From Pseudogracilibacillus sp037071985 (GTDB lineage Bacteria > Bacillota > Bacilli > Bacillales > Amphibacillaceae): a stretch of 64,000 bases of DNA. The position numbers were made by a program, and so were the translations under genes. The stretch is from the NCBI RefSeq assembly GCF_037071985.1, contig NZ_JAXHDF010000001.1:372001-436000 (forward strand), in the 5' to 3' direction. Of this stretch, positions 26,233-35,077 are shown piece by piece; positions within the stretch are counted from its first letter, which is position 1; each line of letters starts with the position of its first letter. The notes under the pieces are model-generated. The model was not told where the DNA came from. It saw only the letters and a list, made by a program, of their open reading frames with translations, and searched no databases.

Positions 26233-26476
26233 TTAATCCCCTCCTTAGGAACCGCTTTCAAGATATTTCCCTACATTAAACTTATGTTTCATACGATTCA
26301 ACTTTGTTGAATTAACTATACATTAAAAAAACCCGGTTTGTCAACTCATGTTTTTCTCTTAACTAGTATGATGATTTCTCTTTCCTAGTGCAAATTACCT
26401 GTTTTTGTTAAAAACAACAAAATGTTTCAGTTTGTATAGTATACTAAAGTTATTCTGGTCAAAAAGGAGGGTTTTC

Positions 26477-27031
26477 ATGTTAATGCATATAAATAATAAC
26501 ACTTTAGAAATTAGTATTGGAGACATCACGAAACAGTTTAAAGATGTTATTGTGAATGCCGCTAATGGAAGTCTATCAGGTGGCGGTGGGGTAGATGGTG
26601 CTATTCATAGAGCTGCTGGCCCTAAACTAATGAAGGCCTGCCAAACAATTCGTAATAAAGACTTAAATGGTGAACACCTTAAAACTGGTGAAGTTGTTAT
26701 TACTAAAGGCTATAACTTACCGGCTAAATTTATTATTCATACAGTAGGTCCCATCTGGGATCCAAATTTAAAAGAATTACAGCAAAAACAATTAGCTAAT
26801 TGTTACTGGAATGCTCTATCACTAGCTAAAAGTTTGCAATTAAAAAGCATTGCCTTTCCATCGATCTCAACAGGTGCATACGGTTTCCCAATTGAACTTG
26901 CATCATCAATTGCACTTAAAACGATTACTGACTTTTTAAATCAAAATAATTTTGGGAAGGTAATTATCACATTGTTTTCTAAAGAAGATTTACGAGTATA
27001 TACAAATAAAATAACTTCTTTAAAAAATTGA
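26477..27031 (+). CDS. Macrodomain protein (ADP-ribose / O-acetyl-ADP-ribose deacetylase type)
   Basis: 184 aa from the ATG at 26477, with AAGGAGG seven bases upstream (an earlier in-frame start at 26405 has no such site). YmdB-type macrodomain: ISIGDITKQFKDVIVNAANG near residues 11-32, the GGGGVDGAIHRAAG loop near 36-49, HTVGP near 90 and PSISTGAYGFP near 127. The family binds ADP-ribose and removes acetyl or ADP-ribosyl groups. It ends 22 bases before the start of the acetyltransferase gene and is probably co-transcribed with it. Confidence 0.9.
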   Translation: MLMHINNNTLEISIGDITKQFKDVIVNAANGSLSGGGGVDGAIHRAAGPKLMKACQTIRNKDLNGEHLKTGEVVITKGYNLPAKFIIHTVGPIWDPNLKELQQKQLANCYWNALSLAKSLQLKSIAFPSISTGAYGFPIELASSIALKTITDFLNQNNFGKVIITLFSKEDLRVYTNKITSLKN

Positions 27032-27053
27032 TAAACAGATGGAGGCGGTTAAC

Positions 27054-27611
27054 TTGTTCCAATTACATGTAGATCATCAAATACATTTACGGATGTTAGC
27101 GGCACGCGATGCAGAAGCACTTTATAAAATAACTAACGAATCAAGACAGCATCTTAAAAAATGGTTGCCGTGGTTAAATGATATAAAATCTGATTCAGAT
27201 TCAATGGCATTTATAAAAAACTCATTTCAAGTTTACAATAACCGGCAAGGCATCATTGCGGGTATTTTTTTTGAAGAAAATTTAGTTGGTGTAATCGGAT
27301 TTAATACATTAGATTTTCGAAACAATATTGGATATATCGGTTATTGGTTAGCAGAATCATTCCAAGGAAAAGGTATTATGACAAAATCTGTAGAAGCGTT
27401 AATTTCTTATGGATTTCTAGAACTTTCTTTAAACCGAATTGATATTCGTGTAGCTAGTAAAAATACCCGAAGTCGAGCTATCGCCGAAAGATTAGGTTTT
27501 ATTAATGAAGGAGTAATTCGCCAAGCTGAATGGTTATATGACCACTATGTTGATCATATTATATATGGTATGTTAAAAGAAGAGTGGAACCATAAAGATC
27601 AAAACAGCTAA
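27054..27611 (+). CDS. GNAT acetyltransferase, RimL-like (ribosomal-protein-serine type)
   Basis: 185 aa from a TTG at 27054; GGAGGCGG lies seven bases before it, and an ATG at 27039 would place that site inside the gene. RimL features: VDHQIHLRMLAARDAEALYK, HLKKWLPWLND, IGYWLAESFQGKGIMTKSVE (acetyl-CoA loop QGKGIM), LSLNRIDIRVASKNTRSRAI and EGVIRQAEWLYDHYVDHIIYGM. Substrates in this family include ribosomal protein N-termini. It follows a macrodomain gene. Confidence 0.88.
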   Translation: MFQLHVDHQIHLRMLAARDAEALYKITNESRQHLKKWLPWLNDIKSDSDSMAFIKNSFQVYNNRQGIIAGIFFEENLVGVIGFNTLDFRNNIGYIGYWLAESFQGKGIMTKSVEALISYGFLELSLNRIDIRVASKNTRSRAIAERLGFINEGVIRQAEWLYDHYVDHIIYGMLKEEWNHKDQNS

Positions 27612-27628
27612 GTTATTTATTTTCTATC

Positions 27629-27804
27629 TGTGGATAAGCACTTAATAGATTGCTTTAATTTTATCCACACGACTATTCACATACACACAATTAATACATA
27701 CATATTGATTTTTTTTCGACATTTTTTACTATATAACGACAAGGAAACAATTGTTCCACAAAGTTATCCACTGTTTGTTAATAACTCGATAATTTTGTGA
27801 ATAA
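27629..27804. other. DnaA-box cluster in a convergent intergenic region
   Basis: Four matches to TTATCCACA: perfect at 27629-27637 (reverse) and 27661-27669 (forward), one mismatch at 27764-27772 (TTATCCACT) and 27796-27804 (reverse of TTATTCACA). The surroundings are AT-rich. The neighbours converge (RimL-like ends 27611, HtrC-like ends 28009), so the boxes are not at a gene promoter. The rest of this 397-base gap holds only the terminator at 27982. Confidence 0.8.
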
Positions 27805-27981
27805 CTTTTCTAATAGGTATTAGTCAAATGTTGATATAATAAATTACTGTTTATTAATCGTAAGTATCATCCTTTCTGCAGGTAATATCTCTTCAACTTT
27901 CTTATAATACTATAAACCGATTGAGTGGGCTTGCTTGCCTTTATTTTATCCCAACATAATTTAGAAGTATTTATAACAAAA

Positions 27982-28007
27982 AAATGCTGCCCTTATGAGC
28001 AGCATTT
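27982..28007 (-). terminator. Terminator of the walRKHIJ-htrC operon
   Basis: A 9-bp stem (AAATGCTGC at 27982-27990, GCAGCATTT at 27999-28007) with an 8-base loop. On the minus strand it is followed by TTTTTGT, two bases after the protease stop region. Confidence 0.85.
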
Positions 28008-28008
28008 C

Positions 28009-29196
28009 TTACTTTTGTTCACCAAGTTTTACATTCGTTTCAAATTGCTTACCATCTCGATAATAAACAATATTTACTTCATCACCAATTTTCAATTTCT
28101 GATACAGTTCTTTTCGTAAATCCAGAATGTTTAATACCTGCTCTCCATTAAATTCTGTAATAACATCTAATCGGTCAAGACCTGCTTGATCGGCAGGAGA
28201 TAATGGCTCAACACTCCAGACATATACTCCACCTTCTATACCATCAGGTAACTTTAACGTATTTTTCCACTCGACTTTAGGTACTTCTTCTAGAGAATAT
28301 ATTTCAACTCCTAAATAAGGACGAGTAACTGTTCCAGTCTCTTCTAATTCTTTTATAATTGGTCTAGCTGTATCAATCGGAATTGCAAATCCAATCCCTT
28401 GAGCAATATTTTGACTTATTTTCATAGAGTTAATCCCTATTAATCGACCTTGAATATTAATTAAAGCTCCTCCACTATTACCAGGGTTAATCGCTGCATC
28501 CGTTTGAATAACTTCTGCTTGCCAATCCGGTCGTCCATCCTGATTAAAATCTTGAGGAATTGTACGTTGCTTACCACTAATAATTCCTTGCGTTACAGAT
28601 CCTGCAAACATATGTCCAAGAGGATTTCCGATTGCAATTGCAGGTTCACCGACTTTTAGGTCTTCGGATGATCCCATATCAATCGTTGTTTTTATCTTAT
28701 CATCTTTAACTCTTAAAACAGCGAGGTCAGTAAACAAATCACTTCCTAAAAGCTCTGCATCCAAGTTTGTGTCATCCTTCAAAACGACTTCAAGCATATC
28801 TGCTCCTTCTACAACATGGTGATTTGTCACAATATATGCATATCCACCTTCTTTTTTATAAATGACACCTGATCCTGTTCCAGCCTCACTGGCTTCCCCT
28901 TCTTGCCAGAAATCCGCCCGTCTTTGAATATTTGTCACTCCAACAACTGCTGAAGAAACTTTCTCGACTACATCCGTAATTTGGGTAGAAACATCTACAT
29001 TGACATGCTCCCTTGCTACATTATCGTTCGTAACATCCCCATTTTCACTTTTATTGTCATTAACGACTGATTTATTCCCTGTAAAGTTTGGATAAACAAC
29101 TACCATTAACAATGCACCGACAACAAGCCCAATAATGATAGGAACTAACCAACCCCCACCTTTTTTATTTGCTGGTTTATCATTATAATAACCCAT
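28009..29196 (-). CDS. htrC: HtrA-type membrane serine protease (HtrC/YycK)
   Basis: 395 aa from the ATG at 29196 (AAAGGAG upstream); the longer frame from 29244 has no ribosome site. One membrane helix (about 16-36), then a trypsin-like domain with the triad in TNHHVVEGAD (His), DLFTDLAVLRV (Asp) and NPGNSGGALIN (Ser), then a C-terminal PDZ domain (about 300-395; GVYVWSVEPLSPADQAGLDRLDVIT). It degrades or chaperones misfolded exported proteins. Last gene of the wal operon, its usual place in Bacillus. Confidence 0.93.
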   Translation of the reverse strand: MGYYNDKPANKKGGGWLVPIIIGLVVGALLMVVVYPNFTGNKSVVNDNKSENGDVTNDNVAREHVNVDVSTQITDVVEKVSSAVVGVTNIQRRADFWQEGEASEAGTGSGVIYKKEGGYAYIVTNHHVVEGADMLEVVLKDDTNLDAELLGSDLFTDLAVLRVKDDKIKTTIDMGSSEDLKVGEPAIAIGNPLGHMFAGSVTQGIISGKQRTIPQDFNQDGRPDWQAEVIQTDAAINPGNSGGALINIQGRLIGINSMKISQNIAQGIGFAIPIDTARPIIKELEETGTVTRPYLGVEIYSLEEVPKVEWKNTLKLPDGIEGGVYVWSVEPLSPADQAGLDRLDVITEFNGEQVLNILDLRKELYQKLKIGDEVNIVYYRDGKQFETNVKLGEQK

Positions 29197-29286
29197 AAAA
29201 ACAACTCCTTTTTCCTGAGTTAAAATATGTAAAATATTCCCCATTATTATATCATTTAATCACCATTTTTATTTGTAAGAAAACTT

Positions 29287-30084
29287 TTATCCTACTTCAT
29301 ATAAACTTGTCGACGTTTCTGGATCCGTATCAAATAATTGGATATTTAGATCTCTTTCCTTCAATACTTGGTCAACTGACATTCTTGCTAACTCTTTCAT
29401 GTTATTATCTTTACTCAAATGTGCTAAATATACTCGCTCCGTTTTATCACTAATAATTTCACTAAGAGCTAATCCACAATCTTCATTTGATACGTGACCA
29501 GAATCGCCTAAAATTCTCCGTTTCACATTCCAAGGATAATGCCCCATCTGTAACATACTGACATCATGGTTGGCTTCAAAAATATAGGCATTAGCTCCCT
29601 CCACAGTTTTTTTAATTTTATCAGAGACATAACCTAAATCGGTAACGAGCGAAACTTTTTTATCTCCGTTATAAAAGTTAAAAAACATCGGATCAGCTGC
29701 ATCATGAGAAACTGAAAAAGATTCTACATCTATATCTCCAAGCGTCATTACACTGTTTGATTCAAAATGAAATCGTTGTTCAGTCGATATTTTTCCAATC
29801 TTTGACTCCATTGCTCTCCATGTTAAGTCATTCGCATAAATTGGCAGATTATACTTTCTAGCCAAAATGCCTAAGCCTTTAATATGGTCACTATGTTCAT
29901 GCGTAACTAAAATTCCTGATAATTCTTTAGGGTCAGCGTTTATTTCATTAAACAGCTGATCCATCTTTTTTCCGCTTAATCCTACATCAACGAGAAGTTT
30001 CGTTTCATTTGATTCCAAATAAAATGCATTTCCTGTACTTCCCGAAGCAAGAACACTAAAGCGTAATGTCATTTTTCGATTCAC
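29287..30084 (-). CDS. walJ: WalJ (YycJ) metallo-beta-lactamase fold hydrolase
   Basis: 265 aa. Starts MNRKMTLRFSVLASGSTGNAF, typical of the family. Metal ligands: THEHSDHIKG near residue 60-70, then SHDAADP, and the late AHLSKDNN histidine. Predicted DNA- or RNA-acting nuclease linked to cell division and DNA replication coordination in streptococci and bacilli. Overlaps the 3' end of walI by 4 bases, so is translationally coupled. Confidence 0.93.
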   Translation of the reverse strand: MNRKMTLRFSVLASGSTGNAFYLESNETKLLVDVGLSGKKMDQLFNEINADPKELSGILVTHEHSDHIKGLGILARKYNLPIYANDLTWRAMESKIGKISTEQRFHFESNSVMTLGDIDVESFSVSHDAADPMFFNFYNGDKKVSLVTDLGYVSDKIKKTVEGANAYIFEANHDVSMLQMGHYPWNVKRRILGDSGHVSNEDCGLALSEIISDKTERVYLAHLSKDNNMKELARMSVDQVLKERDLNIQLFDTDPETSTSLYEVG

Positions 30085-30998
30085 CCCGATGTTTTCTCTA
30101 ATCTTTCATTCAATTGATTCATCATTTTTTCTAAATTTCGATCCGTATCCAAAGAAGGAATTTGCACTTTTTCTAAGGCTGAATCAATTACTTGTTCTAA
30201 AAATTCCTGTTCATCCGTTGAAAAAGTAAATCCTTCAATCGCATTTACAAAATAATCTTTTTCATTATTTACATTCACTTTCCATATCGGTGCAAAAACT
30301 TGAACACCTGTTTCAAATGGTACCCTAGTATGAAATCCAATATTTACTTTCGATATGTTATCCCCTGATTTGAGTTCACTATCTTGATAGAGCGTTTCAA
30401 TCGCACGGATCGGTTTAATTAACTTTTTCTTTTCTGCTATAGGTTCAGGATCCCCTAACATCGTTTGCGTATAAAAAGTAACCTCATTTTGATTATTTAA
30501 AAATAGGAGAACCAACCCGTTTTGATTATAATATACTGGCCGATCCATCTTATTTTGAAAAAAGATTAATACATTTAGTTCTTTATTCCAATTCCAATAT
30601 GAATATTCTTCTGAGTAATACACCAATTCTTCAAAAATTTCATTTATTTCCTCTTTAGAAGCTTTTTCTTCTATTTTTATTGGTTCTTTAATAGACGACA
30701 TTAAAAAGTATTTGTTAAAAAGATACGTATTTTGTAGTTCATTGAGTTTTAATGAAGAAAGTTCATCTTTATTAAACATTTTTTGTTGTACAGAAATAAA
30801 CGCCTCTTCATACTCTTGTTCGGGTAAATTTTTAAATGTAATATCTTCTGCATTTAGACGTTCTTCAATCGTAGAAGTTTGCTGTTCAAGTATACCAATG
30901 TCTGCTTGGTCTTTTTTATCTAAAAATTGCATAAATAGATATACATCTAAAATTAGGAAACTGAGGATTAATAATGACTTTATTTGACCCCAATGCAT
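30081..30998 (-). CDS. walI: WalI (YycI), regulator of the WalK kinase
   Basis: 305 aa. Short cytoplasmic start (MHWGQIKSLL), one membrane helix (about 9-26), the rest extracytoplasmic. Together with WalH it binds the membrane part of WalK and restrains its activity in B. subtilis. GGAGGGG lies upstream of the ATG. Assignment rests on topology, YycI-like start and operon position between walH and walJ. Confidence 0.9.
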   Translation of the reverse strand: MHWGQIKSLLILSFLILDVYLFMQFLDKKDQADIGILEQQTSTIEERLNAEDITFKNLPEQEYEEAFISVQQKMFNKDELSSLKLNELQNTYLFNKYFLMSSIKEPIKIEEKASKEEINEIFEELVYYSEEYSYWNWNKELNVLIFFQNKMDRPVYYNQNGLVLLFLNNQNEVTFYTQTMLGDPEPIAEKKKLIKPIRAIETLYQDSELKSGDNISKVNIGFHTRVPFETGVQVFAPIWKVNVNNEKDYFVNAIEGFTFSTDEQEFLEQVIDSALEKVQIPSLDTDRNLEKMMNQLNERLEKTSG

Positions 30999-31000
30999 TG

Positions 31001-32299
31001 TTAATCCCCTCCCGTTACTTGTAAATCTTTTTGATAATCTTCTAAATTTAATTTAATCCATTCACCTTGATATAAAATATACCAATTAGGTTCCAACATT
31101 AAACTATGTGCATCATCTAAATGACTCATTGTATATCCAATCTGAATATCGTGGATGTTTTCAATTTTAAAACGATTATCATTTTGCAAGAAAGTACTAA
31201 TTTCTTGTCCAGATGGTAATTGTACCTCTTCAGAATTTAATAAATTTCCTATTTTAATAAGTGATCTTGTATACTGAAATAACTCTTGCTCACGCCATTC
31301 CTGTTCGATAATACTTAACGAATAATGATCAAATACCGGATAACCCTCATAATATAAACGATAACGAATATTGTTAGAAGATTTATTAATATTTTCAAAT
31401 AAATAATCGTTTGTCCAACCTTTATGTTCATTAATATTATTTACGCTTTTTTCAACCAGTTCAATTGGATCTAAAATATTATAAGTAGCCTCGATTGGAT
31501 TAAAAAACTCTAATTTCCTACCGTCTTGAACAATTCTCAGACCTCGTTGTCCATCTGTAAAATAAGCTTCTCTTACGTTAGGAGTTACAAGTGCTGGGTT
31601 ACTAAATAAAGCATTGATAAAATCGTCTGGTCGAATAATAGTAGCTGCTAGCGTTTTTTTAGCCATCTTCACTCGATCTTTCGGAAGGTAGATTGGTGAA
31701 TTAGATACTCCAAAACTTATATATTCAGATGATTTACTTTCATCTTTCATTATAGCTAAAATGTCGTCATATACCTCTGCCTTTTCAATCGTAGCAGTTA
31801 TTTGTTTTCGGTTATCTACTGATATAATCTTCAATTCCACAGTGCGTTGTTTTTCATCAAGCACTAAAAAAGCCCGTTCAAAAGACCAACTAGGTGGATC
31901 GATTTGGTCATGAAAAGTAAATAAGTTCGTAACTAAATCGGCGGGTATAGCACTTGAAAATACCATTTCAACAAATTTTTTATTGTCATCTGGTCTACCG
32001 TTCGAGTTTGTCAAACGATAATCGTACAGAGACCAGGAAGCAATGTCTTTATAAAAACTGTAACGATCATTTGGGGTAATAAAACTAGTCGCCTTTTCTC
32101 CATTTCTAAAAACAATTTCTATTGGCTCAACTACTTCATTTTTTGTTCTTTCCAATCCACCAATATCTACTTCATTTACATAACTGGTGTCCAAAACATT
32201 TTCATAGTTTGGCTGGTAGCTCCATAAGATAAATGAGAGAAGAAAACTTATTCCTACTAACACAACTAAAATAAACGATTTCACTGTTTCATATTTCAT
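31001..32299 (-). CDS. walH: WalH (YycH), regulator of the WalK kinase
   Basis: 432 aa. Opens MKYETVKSFILVVLVGISFLLS with one membrane helix (about 8-28) and then a large outside domain (VEPIEIVFRNGEKATSFITP; YEGYPVFDHYSL; IGYTMSHLDDAHSLMLEPNW), matching the YycH family. It forms an inhibitory complex with WalI on WalK. Its start overlaps the walK stop by 4 bases. Confidence 0.92.
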   Translation of the reverse strand: MKYETVKSFILVVLVGISFLLSFILWSYQPNYENVLDTSYVNEVDIGGLERTKNEVVEPIEIVFRNGEKATSFITPNDRYSFYKDIASWSLYDYRLTNSNGRPDDNKKFVEMVFSSAIPADLVTNLFTFHDQIDPPSWSFERAFLVLDEKQRTVELKIISVDNRKQITATIEKAEVYDDILAIMKDESKSSEYISFGVSNSPIYLPKDRVKMAKKTLAATIIRPDDFINALFSNPALVTPNVREAYFTDGQRGLRIVQDGRKLEFFNPIEATYNILDPIELVEKSVNNINEHKGWTNDYLFENINKSSNNIRYRLYYEGYPVFDHYSLSIIEQEWREQELFQYTRSLIKIGNLLNSEEVQLPSGQEISTFLQNDNRFKIENIHDIQIGYTMSHLDDAHSLMLEPNWYILYQGEWIKLNLEDYQKDLQVTGGD

Positions 32300-34137
32300 A
32301 CTTCTCGCCTCCGCTTCTCATTAATAAGCGGGAGAGTAAAGTAGATGGTTGATCCTTTACCCTCTATACTATTTACCCAAATCCTACCATAATGTGCCTC
32401 TACCAGTTCACGTGTAATAGCAAGTCCTAATCCTGTACCACCCAATTGCCTAGTCCTTGCTTTATCGACTCGATAGAAACGGTCAAAGATTTTATCCAAT
32501 TTGTCGTACTCAATTCCTATTCCTTCATCACTTATACTTACCACAATTTGTCTAATATGTTTTTCTAATTTGCAAGTGATTTTTCCACCATCTGGGGAGT
32601 ACTTAATGGCATTAGAAATAATATTATCCAAAATTTGCGTCATTCGGTCTTTATCTATCCATACATAATACGATTCAGATGGTATATCTCTTACAAATTG
32701 AATTTTTCCATCTTTCACGTTCATTTCAAAACGATCAATTACTTCATGGAAATAATGAACAAATTCTACATTTTCTCTAACCAATGACAGCTCTTTACTA
32801 TCCATTCTTGATAATTGTAGTAAACTATTCACCATTCGGATCATTCGCTCTGTCTCATTTTGTGTAACTTCCAGAAACTTAGGAGCTATAACAGGATCTT
32901 CCCAAGCACCATCCGTTAAAGCCTCTATATAGCTTCGCAATGTTGTTAACGGCGTTCTAAGTTCATGTGAGACATTAGAAACGAATTCTCTTCTTTCCTG
33001 TTCAATTTTCTCATCTTCTGTAACATCACTTAACACTGCGATTAAACCACTTGCTTGATCGTGATCTTGATTATCATAAATAATGGAGAAATTTGCTCGA
33101 ACTAAAATTATATTATTCTCTTCACTTAAATCAAGAACAATAGATCCTGTTTCTTGAAGTTCAATAATATCTTCTACTTTATCTTCAAGATCTAATAGTG
33201 TTAATAAATCTTTACTAATTAAACTATTTGGATTTTCATTAAAAAACCTTCCTGCAGCTTCATTGATTAGAGTAATTTCACCTTTATTATCCGTTGCAAT
33301 GACACCTTCAGTCATATTCTCTAATACGGAGCTTAGTTTTTTCTGCTCATTTTCTATCGTGGCCATCGAGTGTTTTAAACGATCATTTAAATGGTTAAAT
33401 GTCACTGCTAATTGACTGATTTCATCAGAACCGTATACATTGACCTTTTGAGAAAAGTCGCCCCGTGCCATCGTTTGCGCTTGTCGCCTCATCTCAACTA
33501 TCGGTTTTGTAATCGCTCTGGCTACTAGTATTCCAAGACCCATCGAGACTACTAATGCAATCACTGAACCTTTGAAAAATATTTCATTTATTTTTTGGAG
33601 TTGTCCATACACACCTTCTAGAGATGTCTCTAAATAGATGACGCCTTGAACATTATTTTCCTGGTCATGAATCGGCTCGACTCGAACAAAAATCCGCTCT
33701 CCAGTTCTATTATTAAACAACGTACTGTCAATTGATGTTCTAAATTTTATTGCCCTTTGAACCGTTCCCTCAGTTATCTTCTTTCCGATTATATCTTGAT
33801 TTAAATAATCATTTGTACCGAGTACTCTTCCCTGGTTGTTAATAACTTGAATCGTTGTGGCACGTGAACCATCTACATCTGTAACAATGTTTTGTACATC
33901 TTCCTGTAATGTCGGTTCTAATGGATCATCCGTACGTTTTTTATTAAATGCTTGTTCAAGATTATAACCAAGTAGATCGATCCGATCATTAATTGATTCC
34001 TTAAAGTTATCAAGTAATTCTACTTCTAGTTCGCGAGCAACATAAGAACCAATTACTTGTACTGCGATAATTAGAAGCAAGATATAGATAATCATAAACT
34101 TTAATTGGATCGAACGAAAAAAACCGACTTTTTTCAT
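32296..34137 (-). CDS. walK: WalK (YycG) sensor histidine kinase
   Basis: 613 aa. Two membrane helices (about 10-32 and 184-204) flank an extracytoplasmic Cache-like domain. A HAMP domain (about 205-257), PAS (about 265-370), HisKA with phospho-acceptor H391 (FVSNVSHELRTPL) and HATPase_c with N-box, DEGIGIEYDKLDKIFDRFYR and GGTGLGLAI follow. It is the essential kinase that senses lipid II/wall turnover and phosphorylates WalR. Located 7 bases after walR. Confidence 0.96.
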   Translation of the reverse strand: MKKVGFFRSIQLKFMIIYILLLIIAVQVIGSYVARELEVELLDNFKESINDRIDLLGYNLEQAFNKKRTDDPLEPTLQEDVQNIVTDVDGSRATTIQVINNQGRVLGTNDYLNQDIIGKKITEGTVQRAIKFRTSIDSTLFNNRTGERIFVRVEPIHDQENNVQGVIYLETSLEGVYGQLQKINEIFFKGSVIALVVSMGLGILVARAITKPIVEMRRQAQTMARGDFSQKVNVYGSDEISQLAVTFNHLNDRLKHSMATIENEQKKLSSVLENMTEGVIATDNKGEITLINEAAGRFFNENPNSLISKDLLTLLDLEDKVEDIIELQETGSIVLDLSEENNIILVRANFSIIYDNQDHDQASGLIAVLSDVTEDEKIEQERREFVSNVSHELRTPLTTLRSYIEALTDGAWEDPVIAPKFLEVTQNETERMIRMVNSLLQLSRMDSKELSLVRENVEFVHYFHEVIDRFEMNVKDGKIQFVRDIPSESYYVWIDKDRMTQILDNIISNAIKYSPDGGKITCKLEKHIRQIVVSISDEGIGIEYDKLDKIFDRFYRVDKARTRQLGGTGLGLAITRELVEAHYGRIWVNSIEGKGSTIYFTLPLINEKRRREV

Positions 34138-34144
34138 AAAATAA

Positions 34145-34849
34145 TTACTCCTCGTCTAGGTTACGCAAATAATACCCTACTCCTCGACGTGTAACAATTA
34201 ATAGAGGATTACTCGGGTCTTCTTCAATTTTTTCACGTAATCTTCTAACTGTCACATCTACTGTTCTTACATCCCCAAAATAGTCATAACCCCATACTGT
34301 TTCCAATAAATGTTCGCGTGTCATTACTTGTCCAATATGACGAGCTAAATAATAAAATAACTCAAACTCACGGTGGGTTAAATCAATATGTTCTCCGTCT
34401 CGTGATACACTATACGCCTCTGGATGGATTGTTAAGCTTCCAATATTAATCTCTTTCTTCGTTACTGTACTCTCATCAATCACTTGCTGTTGTCTTCTTA
34501 GATTTGCTTTTACACGAGCAATCAATTCTCGATTACTAAATGGTTTAGTGACATAATCATCTGCCCCTAATTCCAATCCAAGAACTTTATCAATTTCAGA
34601 ATCCTTTGCAGTCAACATAATAATTGGCATATTCTGCGTTTTACGAATTTCTCGACATACTTCATTCCCGTCTTTACCTGGTAACATAATATCAAGTAAA
34701 ATTAAATCTGGATTTTCCTTTTCTGCCAATTCGATTGCATCATTTCCATCATGCGCGCAAACGACATCATAACCCTCTTTTTCTAAATTAAATTTTAATA
34801 TTTCAGCTATTGGTTTTTCATCATCAACGACTAATATTTTTAAAGCCAT
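34145..34849 (-). CDS. walR: WalR (YycF) response regulator
   Basis: 234 aa. Receiver domain with the acidic pocket (VVDDEKP), phospho-acceptor D53 (LLDIMLPGKDG), T in MLTAKDSE and K in YVTKPFSN; C-terminal OmpR/PhoB winged helix (about 130-232, TVDVTVRRLREKIEEDP). Essential regulator of autolysins and wall metabolism. First gene of the walRKHIJ-htrC operon; its promoter should lie in 34850-34979. Confidence 0.97.
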   Translation of the reverse strand: MALKILVVDDEKPIAEILKFNLEKEGYDVVCAHDGNDAIELAEKENPDLILLDIMLPGKDGNEVCREIRKTQNMPIIMLTAKDSEIDKVLGLELGADDYVTKPFSNRELIARVKANLRRQQQVIDESTVTKKEINIGSLTIHPEAYSVSRDGEHIDLTHREFELFYYLARHIGQVMTREHLLETVWGYDYFGDVRTVDVTVRRLREKIEEDPSNPLLIVTRRGVGYYLRNLDEE

Positions 34850-34979
34850 CTTATTCTCCCTGCTTTCTATATTTTATAATGATCTATTTTATCATTTAAG
34901 ATTATGTTTAGTTTTATCCTATCTATCTATTTTAACTTATTTCGGCTTAATTGTCTTACCTTTATAATTAGATGCAAAA

Positions 34980-35016
34980 AAGTCCTTTCACTAGTTTAAT
35001 ATTAGTGAAAGGACTT
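34980..35016 (-). terminator. Terminator of purA
   Basis: A perfect 14-bp stem (AAGTCCTTTCACTA at 34980-34993, TAGTGAAAGGACTT at 35003-35016) with a 9-base loop is followed on the minus strand by TTTTGC. It separates purA from the wal operon. Confidence 0.92.
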
Positions 35017-35077
35017 CCTATTAAGATCAAATCCGAACAATCTGGTATAAATAGATTGTATCATACGTTTTATATAT

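Noticed and set aside
27925..28119. 64-codon frame overlapping the htrC terminator and 3' end
   Set aside because: No ribosome site, crosses a terminator hairpin and the antisense end of a conserved gene.
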